From Dermacentor variabilis (taxonomy: Eukaryota > Arthropoda > Arachnida > Ixodida > Ixodidae): a stretch of 64,000 nucleotides of DNA. How positions within the stretch are numbered: the stretch's first letter is position 1; the number at the start of each line of letters is the position of its first letter. The notes below the pieces were generated by a model. That model saw nothing but the letters and a program-made list of their open reading frames with translations, was not told where the DNA came from and did no database searches. The position numbers and the translations under genes were made by a program. Location of the stretch: contig NC_134569.1 of the NCBI RefSeq assembly GCF_050947875.1, forward strand, positions 261,651,100 through 261,715,099, written 5' to 3'. This document shows, in pieces, positions 47,791 through 60,031 of the stretch.

Positions 47791-50700
47791 GAGTGTTATG
47801 CGACGCGTCTTAGCTTCAGCGAAGTCTTTATTAAGACCGGCGTAAGCTCCATGAGACTGCCTGAGCAAAGCAAGTCGATACAGCCCTTTTCTAGCGCCGC
47901 AGCGAGAGTGCGCCGCGTTATATCGCGCCGCGAGCGTTATGCTCCGCGTCTCAGCTTCAGAAAAGTCTTTATTGCGACCGGGGTGAGCTCCAGGAGACTG
48001 CCTGCGCAATGCAAGGCGATGCAGCCCTTTTCTAGCACTGCGGTGAGAGCGCGCAGCGATATATCGCGCTCCGAGTGTTATGCGATGCGTCTCAGTGTCA
48101 GAAAAGTCTGTAGTGCGGCCGGTGTAAGCTCCTGGAAACTGCCTGTGCCAAGCAAGGCGATGCACCCCTTTTCGAGCGGTGCGGCGAGAGCGCTCAGCGA
48201 TATATCGCGCCCCGAGTGTTATGCGACGCGTCTCAGTTTCATAAATGTCTTTATTGCGACCGCCGTAGGCTCCAGGAGGCTGCCTCTGCAAAGCAAGGCG
48301 ATGCAGCCCTTTTCTAGCGCTGCAGCAAGAGTGCGCAGCGAGATATCGCGCCCCGAGTGTTATTCGACGTGTCTCAGCTTCAGCAAAGTCTTTATTAAGA
48401 CCGGCGTAAGCTCCAGAAGACTGCCTGTGCAAAGCAAAGCGATGCGGCCCTTTTCTAGCGCTGCAGCGAGAGCGTGCAGCGATATATCGCGCCCCGAGTA
48501 TTAAGCGACGCGTTTTAGCTTCAGAAAAGTCTTCAGTGCTACCGGTGTAAGCTGTAGAAGATTGCCTGTGCAAAGCAAGGCGATGCGGCCCTTTTTCTAG
48601 CGCTGCAGCGAGAGAGCGAAGCGTTATATCGCGCCCCGACTGTTATGCGACGCGTCTCAGCTTTATAAAAGTCTTTATTGCGACCGGCATAAGCTCCAGG
48701 AGACTGCCTGTGCAAAGCCAGGCGATGCAGCCCTTTTCTAGCGCTGCACCGAGAACGCGCAGCGATATATCGCGCCCCGAGTGTTATGCGACGCGTCTTA
48801 GCTTCAGAAAAGTCTTTATTGCGACCGGGGTGAGCTCCAGGAGACTGCCTGCGCAATGCAAGGCGATGCAGCCCTTTTCTAGCACTGCAGTGAGAGCGCG
48901 CAGCGATATATCGCGCTCCGAGTGTTATGCGATGCGTCTCAGTGTCAGAAAAGTCTGTATTGCGGCCGGTGTAAGCTCCAGGAAACTGCCTGTGCCAAGC
49001 AAGGCGATGCACCCCTTTTCGAGCGGTGCGGCGAGAGCGCTCAGCGATATATCGCGCCCCGAGTGTTATGCGACGCGTCTCAGTTTCAGAAATGTCTTTA
49101 TTGCGACCGCCGTAGGCTCCAGGAGGCTGCCTGTGCAAAGCAAGGCGATGCGGCCCCTTTTCTAGCGCTGTAGCGAGAGAGCGAAGCGATATATCGCGCC
49201 CCGAGTGTTATGCGACGCGTCTCAGCTTCAGCAAAGTCTTTATTAAGACCGGCGTAAGCTCCAGGAGACTGCCTGAGCAAAGCAAGTCGATGCAGCCCTT
49301 TTCTAGCGCTGCACCGAGAGTGCGCAGCGATATATCGCGCCCCGAGTGTTATGCGACGCGTCTCAGCTTCAGCAAAGTCTTTATTAAGACCGGCGTAAGC
49401 TCCAGGAGACTGCCTGAGCAAAGCAAGTCGATGCAGCCCTTTTCTAGCGCAGCAGCAAGAGTGCGCAGCGAGATATCGCGCCCCGAGTGTTATGCGACGC
49501 GTCTCAGCTTCAGCAAAGTCTTTATTAAGGCCGGCGTAAGCTCCAGAAGACTGCCTGTGCAAAGCAAAGCGATGCGGCCCTTTTCTAGCGCTGCAGCGAG
49601 AGCGTGCAGCGATATATCGCGCCCCGACTGTTATGCGACGCGTCTCAGCTTTATAAAAGTCTTTATTGCGACCGGCGTAAGTTCCAGGAGACTGCCTGTG
49701 CAAAGCAAGGCGATGCAGCCCTTTTCTAGCGCTGCAGCAAGAGCACGCAGCAATATATCGTGCCCCGAGTGTTATGCGACGCGTTTTAGCTTCAGAAATG
49801 TCTTTATTGCGACCGCCGTAGGCTCCAGGAGGCTGCCTGTGCAAAGCAAGGCGATGCGGCCCTTTTTCTAGCGCTGCAGCGAGAGAGCGAAGCGATATAT
49901 CGCGCCCCGAGTGTTATGCGACGCGTCTCAGCTTCAGCAAAGCCTTTATTAAGACCGGCGTAAGCTCCAGGAGACTGCCTGAGCAAAGCAAGTCGATGCA
50001 GCCCTTTTCTAGCGCTGCACCGAGAGTGCGCAGCGATATATCGCGCCGCGAGCGTTATGCTCCGCGTCTCAGCTTCAGAAAAGTCTTTATTGCGACCGGG
50101 GTGAGCTCCAGGAGACTGCCTGCGCAATGCAAGGCGATGCAGCCCTTTTCTAGCACTGCAGTGAGAGCGCGCAGCGATATATCGCGCTCCGAGTGTTATG
50201 GGATGCGTCTCAGTGTCAGAAAAGTCTGTATTGCGGCCGGTGTAAGCTCCAGGAAACTGCCTGTGCCAAGCAAGGCGATGCACCCCTTTTCGAGCGGTGC
50301 GGCGAGAGCGCTCAGCGATATATCGCGCCCCGAGTGTTATGCGACGCGTCTCAGTTTCAGAAATGTCTTTATTGCGACCGCCGTAGGCTCCAGGAGGCTG
50401 CCTGTGCAAAGCAAGGCGATGCGGCCCTTTTTCTAGCGCTGCAGCGAGAGAGCGAAGCGATATATCGCGCCCCGAGTGTTATGCGACGCGTCTCAGCTTC
50501 AGCAAAGTCTTTATTAAGACCGGCGTAAGCACCAGGAGACTGCCTGAGTAAAGCAAGTCGATGCAGCCCTTTTCTAGCGCTGCACCGAGAGTGCGCAGCG
50601 ATATATCGCACCCCGAGTGTTATGCGACGCGTCTCAGCTTCAGCAAAGTCTTTATTAAGACCGGCGTAAGCTCCAGGAGACTGCCTGAGCAAAGCAAGTC

Positions 50701-53700
50701 GATGCAGCCCTTTTCTAGCGCAGCAGCAAGAGTGCGCAGCGAGATATCGCGCCCCGAGTGTTATGCGACGCGTCTCAGCTTCAGCAAAGTCTTTATTAAG
50801 GCCGGCGTAAGCTCCAGAAGACTGCCTGTGCAAAGCAAAGCGATGCGGCCCTTTTCTAGCGCTGCAGCGAGAGCGTGCAGCGATATATCGCGCCCCGACT
50901 GTTATGCGACGCGTCTCAGCTTTATAAAAGTCTTTATTGCGACCGGCGTAAGTTCCAGGAGACTGCCTGTGCAAAGCAAGGCGATGCAGCCCTTTTCTAG
51001 CGCTGCAGCAAGAGCACGCAGCAATATATCGTGCCCCGAGTGTTATGCGACGCGTTTTAGCTTCAGAAAAGTCTTTAGTGCTACCGGTGTAAGCTGTAGA
51101 AGATTGCCTGTGCAAAGCAAGGCGATGCGGCCCTTTTTCTAGCGCTGCAGCGAGAGAGCGAAGCGATATATCGCGCCCCGACTGTTATGCGACGCGTCTC
51201 AGCTTTATAAAAGTCTTTATTGCGACCGGCATAAGCTATAGGAGACTGCCTGTGCAAAGCCAGGCGATGCAGGCCTTTTCTAGCGCTGCACCGAGAGCGC
51301 GCAGCGATATATCGCGCCCCGAGTGTTATGCGACGCGTCTTAGCTTCAGCGAAGTCTTTATTAAGACCGGCGTAAGCTCCATGAGACTGCCTGAGCAAAG
51401 CAAGTCGATGCAGCCCTTTTCTAGCGCCGCAGCGAGAGTGCGCAGCGAGATATCGCGCCCCGAGTGTTATGCGACGCGTCTCAGCTTCAGCAAAGTCTTT
51501 ATTAAGGCCGGCGTAAGCTCCAGAAGACTGCCTGTGCAAAGCAAAGCGATGCGGCCCTTTTCTAGCGCTGCAGCGAGAGCGTGCAGCGATATATCGCGCC
51601 CCGACTGTTATGCGACGCGTCTCAGCTTTATAAAAGTCTTTATTGCGACCGGCGTAAGTTCCAGGAGACTGCCTGTGCAAAGCAAGGCGATGCAGCCCTT
51701 TTCTAGCGCTGCAGCAAGAGCACGCAGCAATATATCGTGCCCCGAGTGTTATGCGACGCGTTTTAGCTTCAGAAAAGTCTTTAGTGCTACCGGTGTAAGC
51801 TGTAGAAGATTGCCTGTGCAAAGCAAGGCGATGCGGCCCTTTTTCTAGCGCTGCAGCGAGAGAGCGAAGCGATATATCGCGCCCCGACTGTTATGCGACG
51901 CGTCTCAGCTTTATAAAAGTCTTTATTGCGACCGGCATAAGCTATAGGAGACTGCTTGTGCAAAGCCAGGCGATGCAGGCCTTTTCTAGCGCTGCACCGA
52001 GAGCGCGCAGCGATATATCGCGCCCCGAGTGTTATGCGACGCGTCTTAGCTTCAGCGAAGTCTTTATTAAGACCGGCGTAAGCTCCATGAGACTGCCTGA
52101 GCAAAGCAAGTCGATGCAGCCCTTTTCTAGCGCCGCAGCGAGAGTGCGCCGCGTTATATCGCGCCGCGAGCGTTATGCTCCGCGTCTCAGCTTCAGAAAA
52201 GTTTTATTGCGACCGGGGTGAGCTCCAGGAGACTGCCTGCGCAATGCAAGGCGATGCAGCCCTTATCTAGCACTGCAGTGAGAGCGCGCAGCGATATATC
52301 GCGCCCCGAGTGTTATGCGACGCGTCTCAGTTCAGAAATGTCTTTATTGCGACCGCCGTAGGCTCCAGGAGGCTGCCTGTGCAAAGCAAGGCGATGCGGC
52401 CCTTTTTCTAGCGCTGCAGCGAGAGAGCGAAGCGATATATCGCGCCCCGAGTGTTATGCGACGCGTCTCAGCTTCAGCAAAGTCTTTATTAAGACCGGCG
52501 TAAGCTCCAGGAGACTGCCTGAGCAAAGCAAGTCGATGAAGCCCTTTTCTAGCGCTGCACCGAGAGTGCGCAGCGATATATCGCGCCCCGAGTGTTATGC
52601 GACGCGTCTCAGCTTCAGCAAAGTCTTTATTAAGACCGGCGTAAGCTCCAGGAGACTGCCTGAGCAAAGCAAGTCGATGCAGCCCTTTTCTAGCGCAGCA
52701 GCAAGAGTGCGCAGCGAGATATCGCGCCCCGAGTGTTATGCGACGCGTCTCAGCTTCAGCAAAGTCTTTATTAAGGCCGGCGTAAGCTCCAGAAGACTGC
52801 CTGTGCAAAGCAAAGCGATGCGGCCCTTTTCTAGCGCTGCAGCGAGAGCGTGCAGCGATATATCGCGCCCCGACTGTTATGCGACGCGTCTCAGCTTTAT
52901 AAAAGTCTTTATTGCGACCGGCGTAAGTTCCAGGAGACTGCCTGTGCAAAGCAAGGCGATGCAGCCCTTTTCTAGCGCTGCAGCAAGAGCACGCAGCAAT
53001 ATATCGTGCCCCGAGTGTTATGCGACGCGTTTTAGCTTCAGAAAAGTCTTTAGTGCTACCGGTGTAAGCTGTAGAAGATTGCCTGTGCAAAGCAAGGCGA
53101 TGCGGCCCTTTTTCTAGCGCTGCAGCGAGAGAGCGAAGCGATATATCGCGCCCCGACTGTTATGCGACGCGTCTCAGCTTTATAAAAGTCTTTATTGCGA
53201 CCGGCATAAGCTATAGGAGACTGCCTGTGCAAAGCCAGGCGATGCAGGCCTTTTCTAGCGCTGCACCGAGAGCGCGCAGCGATATATCGCGCCCCGAGTG
53301 TTATGCGACGCGTCTTAGCTTCAGCGAAGTCTTTATTAAGACCGGCGTAAGCTCCATGAGACTGCCTGAGCAAAGCAAGTCGATGCAGCCCTTTTCTAGC
53401 GCCGCAGCGAGAGTGCGCCGCGTTATATCGCGCCGCGAGCGTTATGCTCCGCGTCTCAGCTTCAGAAAAGTCTTTATTGCGACCGGGGTGAGCTCCAGGA
53501 GACTGCCTGCGCAATGCAAGGCGATGCAGCCCTTTTCTAGCACTGCAGTGAGAGCGCGCAGCGATATATCGCGCTCCGAGTGTTATGCGATGCGTCTCAG
53601 TGTCAGAAAAGTCTGTATTGCGGCCGGTGTAAGCTCCAGGAAACTGCCTGTGCCAAGCAAGGCGATGCACCCCTTTTCGAGCGGTGCGGCGAGAGCGCTC

Positions 53701-56700
53701 AGCGATATATCGCGCCCCGAGTGTTATGCGACGCGTCTCAGCTTCAGCAAAGTCTTTATTAAGACCGGCGTAAGCTCCAGGAGACTGCCTGAGCAAAGCA
53801 AGTCGATGCAGCCCTTTTCTAGCGCTGCACCGAGAGTGCGCAGCGATATATCGCGCCCCGAGTGTTATGCGACGCGTCTCAGCTTCAGCAAAGTCTTTAT
53901 TAAGACCGGCGTAAGCTCCAGGAGACTGCCTGAGCAAAGCAAGTCGATGCAGCCCTTTTCTAGCGCAGCAGCAAGAGTGCGCAGCGAGATATCGCGCCCC
54001 GAGTGTTATGCGACGCGTCTCAGCTTCAGCAAAGTCTTTATTAAGGCCGGCGTAAGCTCCAGAAGACTGCCTGTGCAAAGCAAAGCGATGCGGCCCTTTT
54101 CTAGCGCAGCAGCGAGAGCGTGCAGCGATATATCGCGCCCCGACTGTTATGCGACGCGTCTCAGCTTTATAAAAGTCTTTATTGCGACCGGCGTAAGTTC
54201 CAGGAGACTGCCTGTGCAAAGCAAGGCGATGCAGCCCTTTTCTAGCGCTGCAGCAAGAGCACGCAGCAATATATCGTGCCCCGAGTGTTATGCGACGCGT
54301 TTTAGCTTCAGAAAAGTCTTTAGTGCTACCGGTGTAAGCTGTAGAAGATTGCCTGTGCAAAGCAAGGCGATGCGGCCCTTTTTCTAGCGCTGCAGCGAGA
54401 GAGCGAAGCGATATATCGCGCCCCGACTGTTATGCGACGCGTCTCAGCTTTATAAAAGTCTTTATTGCGACCGGCATAAGCTATAGGAGACTGCTTGTGC
54501 AAAGCCAGGCGATGCAGGCCTTTTCTAGCGCTGCACCGAGAGCGCGCAGCGATATATCGCGCCCCGAGTGTTATGCGACGCGTCTTAGCTTCAGCGAAGT
54601 CTTTATTAAGACCGGCGTAAGCTCCATGAGACTGCCTGAGCAAAGCAAGTCGATGCAGCCCTTTTCTAGCGCCGCAGCGAGAGTGCGCCGCGTTATATCG
54701 CGCCGCGAGCGTTATGCTCCGCGTCTCAGCTTCAGAAAAGTTTTATTGCGACCGGGGTGAGCTCCAGGAGACTGCCTGCGCAATGCAAGGCGATGCAGCC
54801 CTTATCTAGCACTGCAGTGAGAGCGCGCAGCGATATATCGCGCCCCGAGTGTTATGCGACGCGTCTCAGTTCAGAAATGTCTTTATTGCGACCGCCGTAG
54901 GCTCCAGGAGGCTGCCTGTGCAAAGCAAGGCGATGCGGCCCTTTTTCTAGCGCTGCAGCGAGAGAGCGAAGCGATATATCGCGCCCCGAGTGTTATGCGA
55001 CGCGTCTCAGCTTCAGCAAAGTCTTTATTAAGACCGGCGTAAGCTCCAGGAGACTGCCTGAGCAAAGCAAGTCGATGCAGCCCTTTTCTAGCGCTGCACC
55101 GAGAGTGCGCAGCGATATATCGCGCCCCGAGTGTTATGCGACGCGTCTCAGCTTCAGCAAAGTCTTTATTAAGACCGGCGTAAGCTCCAGGAGACTGCCT
55201 GAGCAAAGCAAGTCGATGCAGCCCTTTTCTAGCGCAGCAGCAAGAGTGCGCAGCGAGATATCGCGCCCCGAGTGTTATGCGACGCGTCTCAGCTTCAGCA
55301 AAGTCTTTATTAAGGCCGGCGTAAGCTCCAGAAGACTGCCTGTGCAAAGCAAAGCGATGCGGCCCTTTTCTAGCGCTGCAGCGAGAGCGTGCAGCGATAT
55401 ATCGCGCCCCGACTGTTATGCGACGCGTCTCAGCTTTATAAAAGTCTTTATTGCGACCGGCGTAAGTTCCAGGAGACTGCCTGTGCAAAGCAAGGCGATG
55501 CAGCCCTTTTCTAGCGCTGCAGCAAGAGCACGCAGCAATATATCGTGCCCCGAGTGTTATGCGACGCGTTTTAGCTTCAGAAAAGTCTTTAGTGCTACCG
55601 GTGTAAGCTGTAGAAGATTGCCTGTGCAAAGCAAGGCGATGCGGCCCTTTTTCTAGCGCTGCAGCGAGAGAGCGAAGCGATATATCGCGCCCCGACTGTT
55701 ATGCGACGCGTCTCAGCTTTATAAAAGTCTTTATTGCGACCGGCATAAGCTATAGGAGACTGCCTGTGCAAAGCCAGGCGATGCAGGCCTTTTCTAGCGC
55801 TGCACCGAGAGCGCGCAGCGATATATCGCGCCCCGAGTGTTATGCGACGCGTCTTAGCTTCAGCGAAGTCTTTATTAAGACCGGCGTAAGCTCCATGAGA
55901 CTGCCTGAGCAAAGCAAGTCGATGCAGCCCTTTTCTAGCGCCGCAGCGAGAGTGCGCCGCGTTATATCGCGCCGCGAGCGTTATGCTCCGCGTCTCAGCT
56001 TCAGAAAAGTCTTTATTGCGACCGGGGTGAGCTCCAGGAGACTGCCTGCGCAATGCAAGGCGATGCAGCCCTTTTCTAGCACTGCAGTGAGAGCGCGCAG
56101 CGATATATCGCGCTCCGAGTGTTATGCGATGCGTCTCAGTGTCAGAAAAGTCTGTATTGCGGCCGGTGTAAGCTCCAGGAAACTGCCTGTGCCAAGCAAG
56201 GCGATGCACCCCTTTTCGAGCGGTGCGGCGAGAGCGCTCAGCGATATATCGCGCCCCGAGTGTTATGCGACGCGTCTCAGTTTCAGAAATGTCTTTATTG
56301 CGACCGCCGTAGGCTCCAGGAGGCTGCCTCTGCAAAGCAAGGCGATGCAGCCCTTTTCTAGCGCTGCAGCAAGAGTGCGCAGCGAGATATCGCGCCCCGA
56401 GTGTTATTCGACGTGTCTCAGCTTCAGCAAAGTCTTTATTAAGACCGGCGTAAGCTCCAGAAGACTGCCTGTGCAAAGCAAAGCGATGCGGCCCTTTTCT
56501 AGCGCTGCAGCGAGAGCGTGCAGCGATATATCGCGCCCCGAGTATTAAGCGACGCATTTTAGCTTCAGAAAAGTCTTCAGTGCTACCAGTGTAAGCTGTA
56601 GAAGATTGCCTGTGCAAAGCAAGGCGATGCGGCCCTTTTTCTAGCGCTGCAGCGAGAGAGCGAAGCGATATATCGCGCCCCGACTGTTATGCGACGCGTC

Positions 56701-59700
56701 TCAGCTTTATAAAAGTCTTTATTGCGACCGGCATAAGCTCCAGGAGACTGCCTGTGCAAAGCCAGCCGATGCAGCCCTTTTCTAGCGCTGCACCGAGAAC
56801 GCGCAGCGATATATCGCGCCCAGAGTGTTATGCGACGCGTCTTAGCTTCAGCAAAGTCCTTATTAAGACCGGCGTAAGCTCCATGAGACTGCCTGAGCAA
56901 AGCAAGTCGATGCAGCCCTTGTCTAGCACTGCAGTGAGAGCGCGCAGCGATATATCGCGCCCCGAGTGTTATGCGACGCGTCTCAGTTCAGAAATGTCTT
57001 TATTGCGACCGCCGTAGGCTCCAGGAGGCTGCCTGTGCAAAGCAAGGCGATGCGGCCCTTTTTCTAGCGCTGCAGCGAGAGAGCGAAGCGATATATCGCG
57101 CCCCGAGTGTTATGCGACGCGTCTCAGCTTCAGCAAAGTCTTTATTAAGACCGGCGTAAGCTCCAGGAGACTGCCTGAGCAAAGCAAGTCGATGCAGCCC
57201 TTTTCTAGCGCTGCACCGAGAGTGCGCAGCGATATATCGCGCCCCGAGTGTTATGCGACGCGTCTCAGCTTCAGCAAAGTCTTTATTAAGACCGGCGTAA
57301 GCTCCAGGAGACTGCCTGAGCAAAGCAAGTCGATGCAGCCCTTTTCTAGCGCAGCAGCAAGAGTGCGCAGCGAGATATCGCGCCCCGAGTGTTATGCGAC
57401 GCGTCTCAGCTTCAGCAAAGTCTTTATTAAGGCCGGCGTAAGCTCCAGAAGACTGCCTGTGCAAAGCAAAGCGATGCGGCCCTTTTCTAGCGCTGCAGCG
57501 AGAGCGTGCAGCGATATATCGCGCCCCGACTGTTATGCGACGCGTCTCAGCTTTATAAAAGTATTTATTGCGACCGGCGTAAGTTCCAGGAGACTGCCTG
57601 TGCAAAGCAAGGCGATGCAGCCCTTTTCTAGCGCTGCAGCAAGAGCACGCAGCAATATATCGTGCCCCGAGTGTTATGCGACGCGTTTTAGCTTCAGAAA
57701 AGTCTTTAGTGCTACCGGTGTAAGCAGTAGAAGATTGCCTGTGCAAAGCAAGGCGATGCGGCCCTTTTTCTAGCGCTGCAGCGAGAGAGCGAAGCGATAT
57801 ATCGCGCCCCGACTGTTATGCGACGCGTCTCAGCTTTATAAAAGTCTTTATTGCGACCGGCATAAGCTATAGGAGACTGCCTGTGCAAAGCCAGGCGATG
57901 CAGGCCTTTTCTAGCGCTGCACCGAGAGCGCGCAGCGATATATCGCGCCCCGAGTGTTATGCGACGCGTCTTAGCTTCAGCGAAGTCTTTATTAAGACCG
58001 GCGTAAGCTCCATGAGACTGCCTGAGCAAAGCAAGTCGATGCAGCCCTTTTCTAGCGCCGCAGCGAGAGTGCGCCGCGTTATATCGCGCCGCGAGCGTTA
58101 TGCTCCGCGTCTCAGCTTCAGAAAAGTCTTTATTGCGACCGGGGTGAGCTCCAGGAGACTGCCTGCGCAATGCAAGGCGATGCAGCCCTTTTCTAGCACT
58201 GCAGTGAGAGCGCGCAGCGATATATCGCGCTCCGAGTGTTATGCGATGCGTCTCAGTGTCAGAAAAGTCTGTATTGCGGCCGGTGTAAGCTCCAGGAAAC
58301 TGCCTGTGCCAAGCAAGGCGATGCACCCCTTTTCGAGCGGTGCGGCGAGAGCGCTCAGCGATATATCGCGCCCCGAGTGTTATGCGACGCGTCTCAGCTT
58401 CAGCAAAGTCTTTATTAAGACCGGCGTAAGCTCCAGGAGACTGCCTGAGCAAAGCAAGTCGATGCAGCCCTTTTCTAGCGCTGCACCGAGAGTGCGCAGC
58501 GATATATCGCGCCCCGAGTGTTATGCGACGCGTCTCAGCTTCAGCAAAGTCTTTATTAAGACCGGCGTAAGCTCCAGGAGACTGCCTGAGCAAAGCAAGT
58601 CGATGCAGCCCTTTTCTAGCGCAGCAGCAAGAGTGCGCAGCGAGATATCGCGCCCCGAGTGTTATGCGACGCGTCTCAGCTTCAGCAAAGTCTTTATTAA
58701 GGCCGGCGTAAGCTCCAGAAGACTGCCTGTGCAAAGCAAAGCGATGCGGCCCTTTTCTAGCGCAGCAGCGAGAGCGTGCAGCGATATATCGCGCCCCGAC
58801 TGTTATGCGACGCGTCTCAGCTTTATAAAAGTCTTTATTGCGACCGGCGTAAGTTCCAGGAGACTGCCTGTGCAAAGCAAGGCGATGCAGCCCTTTTCTA
58901 GCGCTGCAGCAAGAGCACGCAGCAATATATCGTGCCCCGAGTGTTATGCGACGCGTTTTAGCTTCAGAAAAGTCTTTAGTGCTACCGGTGTAAGCTGTAG
59001 AAGATTGCCTGTGCAAAGCAAGGCGATGCGGCCCTTTTTCTAGCGCTGCAGCGAGAGAGCGAAGCGATATATCGCGCCCCGACTGTTATGCGACGCGTCT
59101 CAGCTTTATAAAAGTCTTTATTGCGACCGGCATAAGCTATAGGAGACTGCCTGTGCAAAGCCAGGCGATGCAGGCCTTTTCTAGCGCTGCACCGAGAGCG
59201 CGCAGCGATATATCGCGCCCCGAGTGTTATGCGACGCGTCTTAGCTTCAGCGAAGTCTTTATTAAGACCGGCGTAAGCTCCATGAGACTGCCTGAGCAAA
59301 GCAAGTCGATGCAGCCCTTTTCTAGCGCCGCAGCGAGAGTGCGCCGCGTTATATCGCGTCGCGAGCGTTATGCTCCGCGTCTCAGCTTCAGAAAAGTCTT
59401 TATTGCGACCGGGGTGAGCTCCAGGAGACTGCCTGCGCAATGCAAGGCGATGCAGCCCTTTTCTAGCACTGCAGTGAGAGCGCGCAGCGATATATCGCGC
59501 TCCGAGTGTTATGCGATGCGTCTCAGTGTCAGAAAAGTCTGTATTGCGGCCGGTGTAAGCTCCAGGAAACTGCCTGTGCCAAGCAAGGCGATGCACCCCT
59601 TTTCGAGCGGTGCGGCGAGAGCGCTCAGCGATATATCGCGCCCCGAGTGTTATGCGACGCGTCTCAGTTTCAGAAATGTCTTTATTGCGACCACCGTAGG

Positions 59701-60031
59701 CTCCAGGAGGCTGCCTCTGCAAAGCAAGGCGATGCAGCCCTTTTCTAGCGCTGCAGCAAGAGTGCGCAGCGAGATATCGCGCCCCGAGTGTTATTCGACG
59801 TGTCTCAGCTTCAGCAAAGTCTTTATTAAGACCGGCGTAAGCTCCAGAAGACTGCCTGTGCAAAGCAAAGCGATGCGGCCCTTTTCTAGCGCTGCAGCGA
59901 GAGCGTGCAGCGATATATCGCGCCCCGAGTATTAAGCGACGCGTTTTAGCTTCAGAAAAGTCTTCAGTGCTACCGGTGTAAGCTGTAGAAGATTGCCTGT
60001 GCAAAGCAAGGCGATGCGGCCCTTTTTCTAG
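47613..60031. repeat. Modular higher-order array with one-base-insertion marker
   Basis: The marker GCGG-CCCTTTTTCTAG (one extra T; a CCCCTTTTCTAG form at 49165) ends at 47612, 48600, 49165, 49871, 50436, 51142, 51848, 52411, 53117, 54387, 54950, 55656, 56644, 57067, 57773, 59043 and 60031. Block lengths are 988, 565, 706, 565, 706, 706, 563, 706, 1270, 563, 706, 988, 423, 706, 1270 and 988 bp. These are 7, 4, 5, 4, 5, 5, 4, 5, 9, 4, 5, 7, 3, 5, 9 and 7 monomers, mostly plus the one marker base. Equal-length blocks are near copies: 51849-53117 matches 54388-55656, and 53118-54387 matches 57774-59043. Blocks of 563 and 423 bp carry single-base deletions. Confidence 0.9.
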
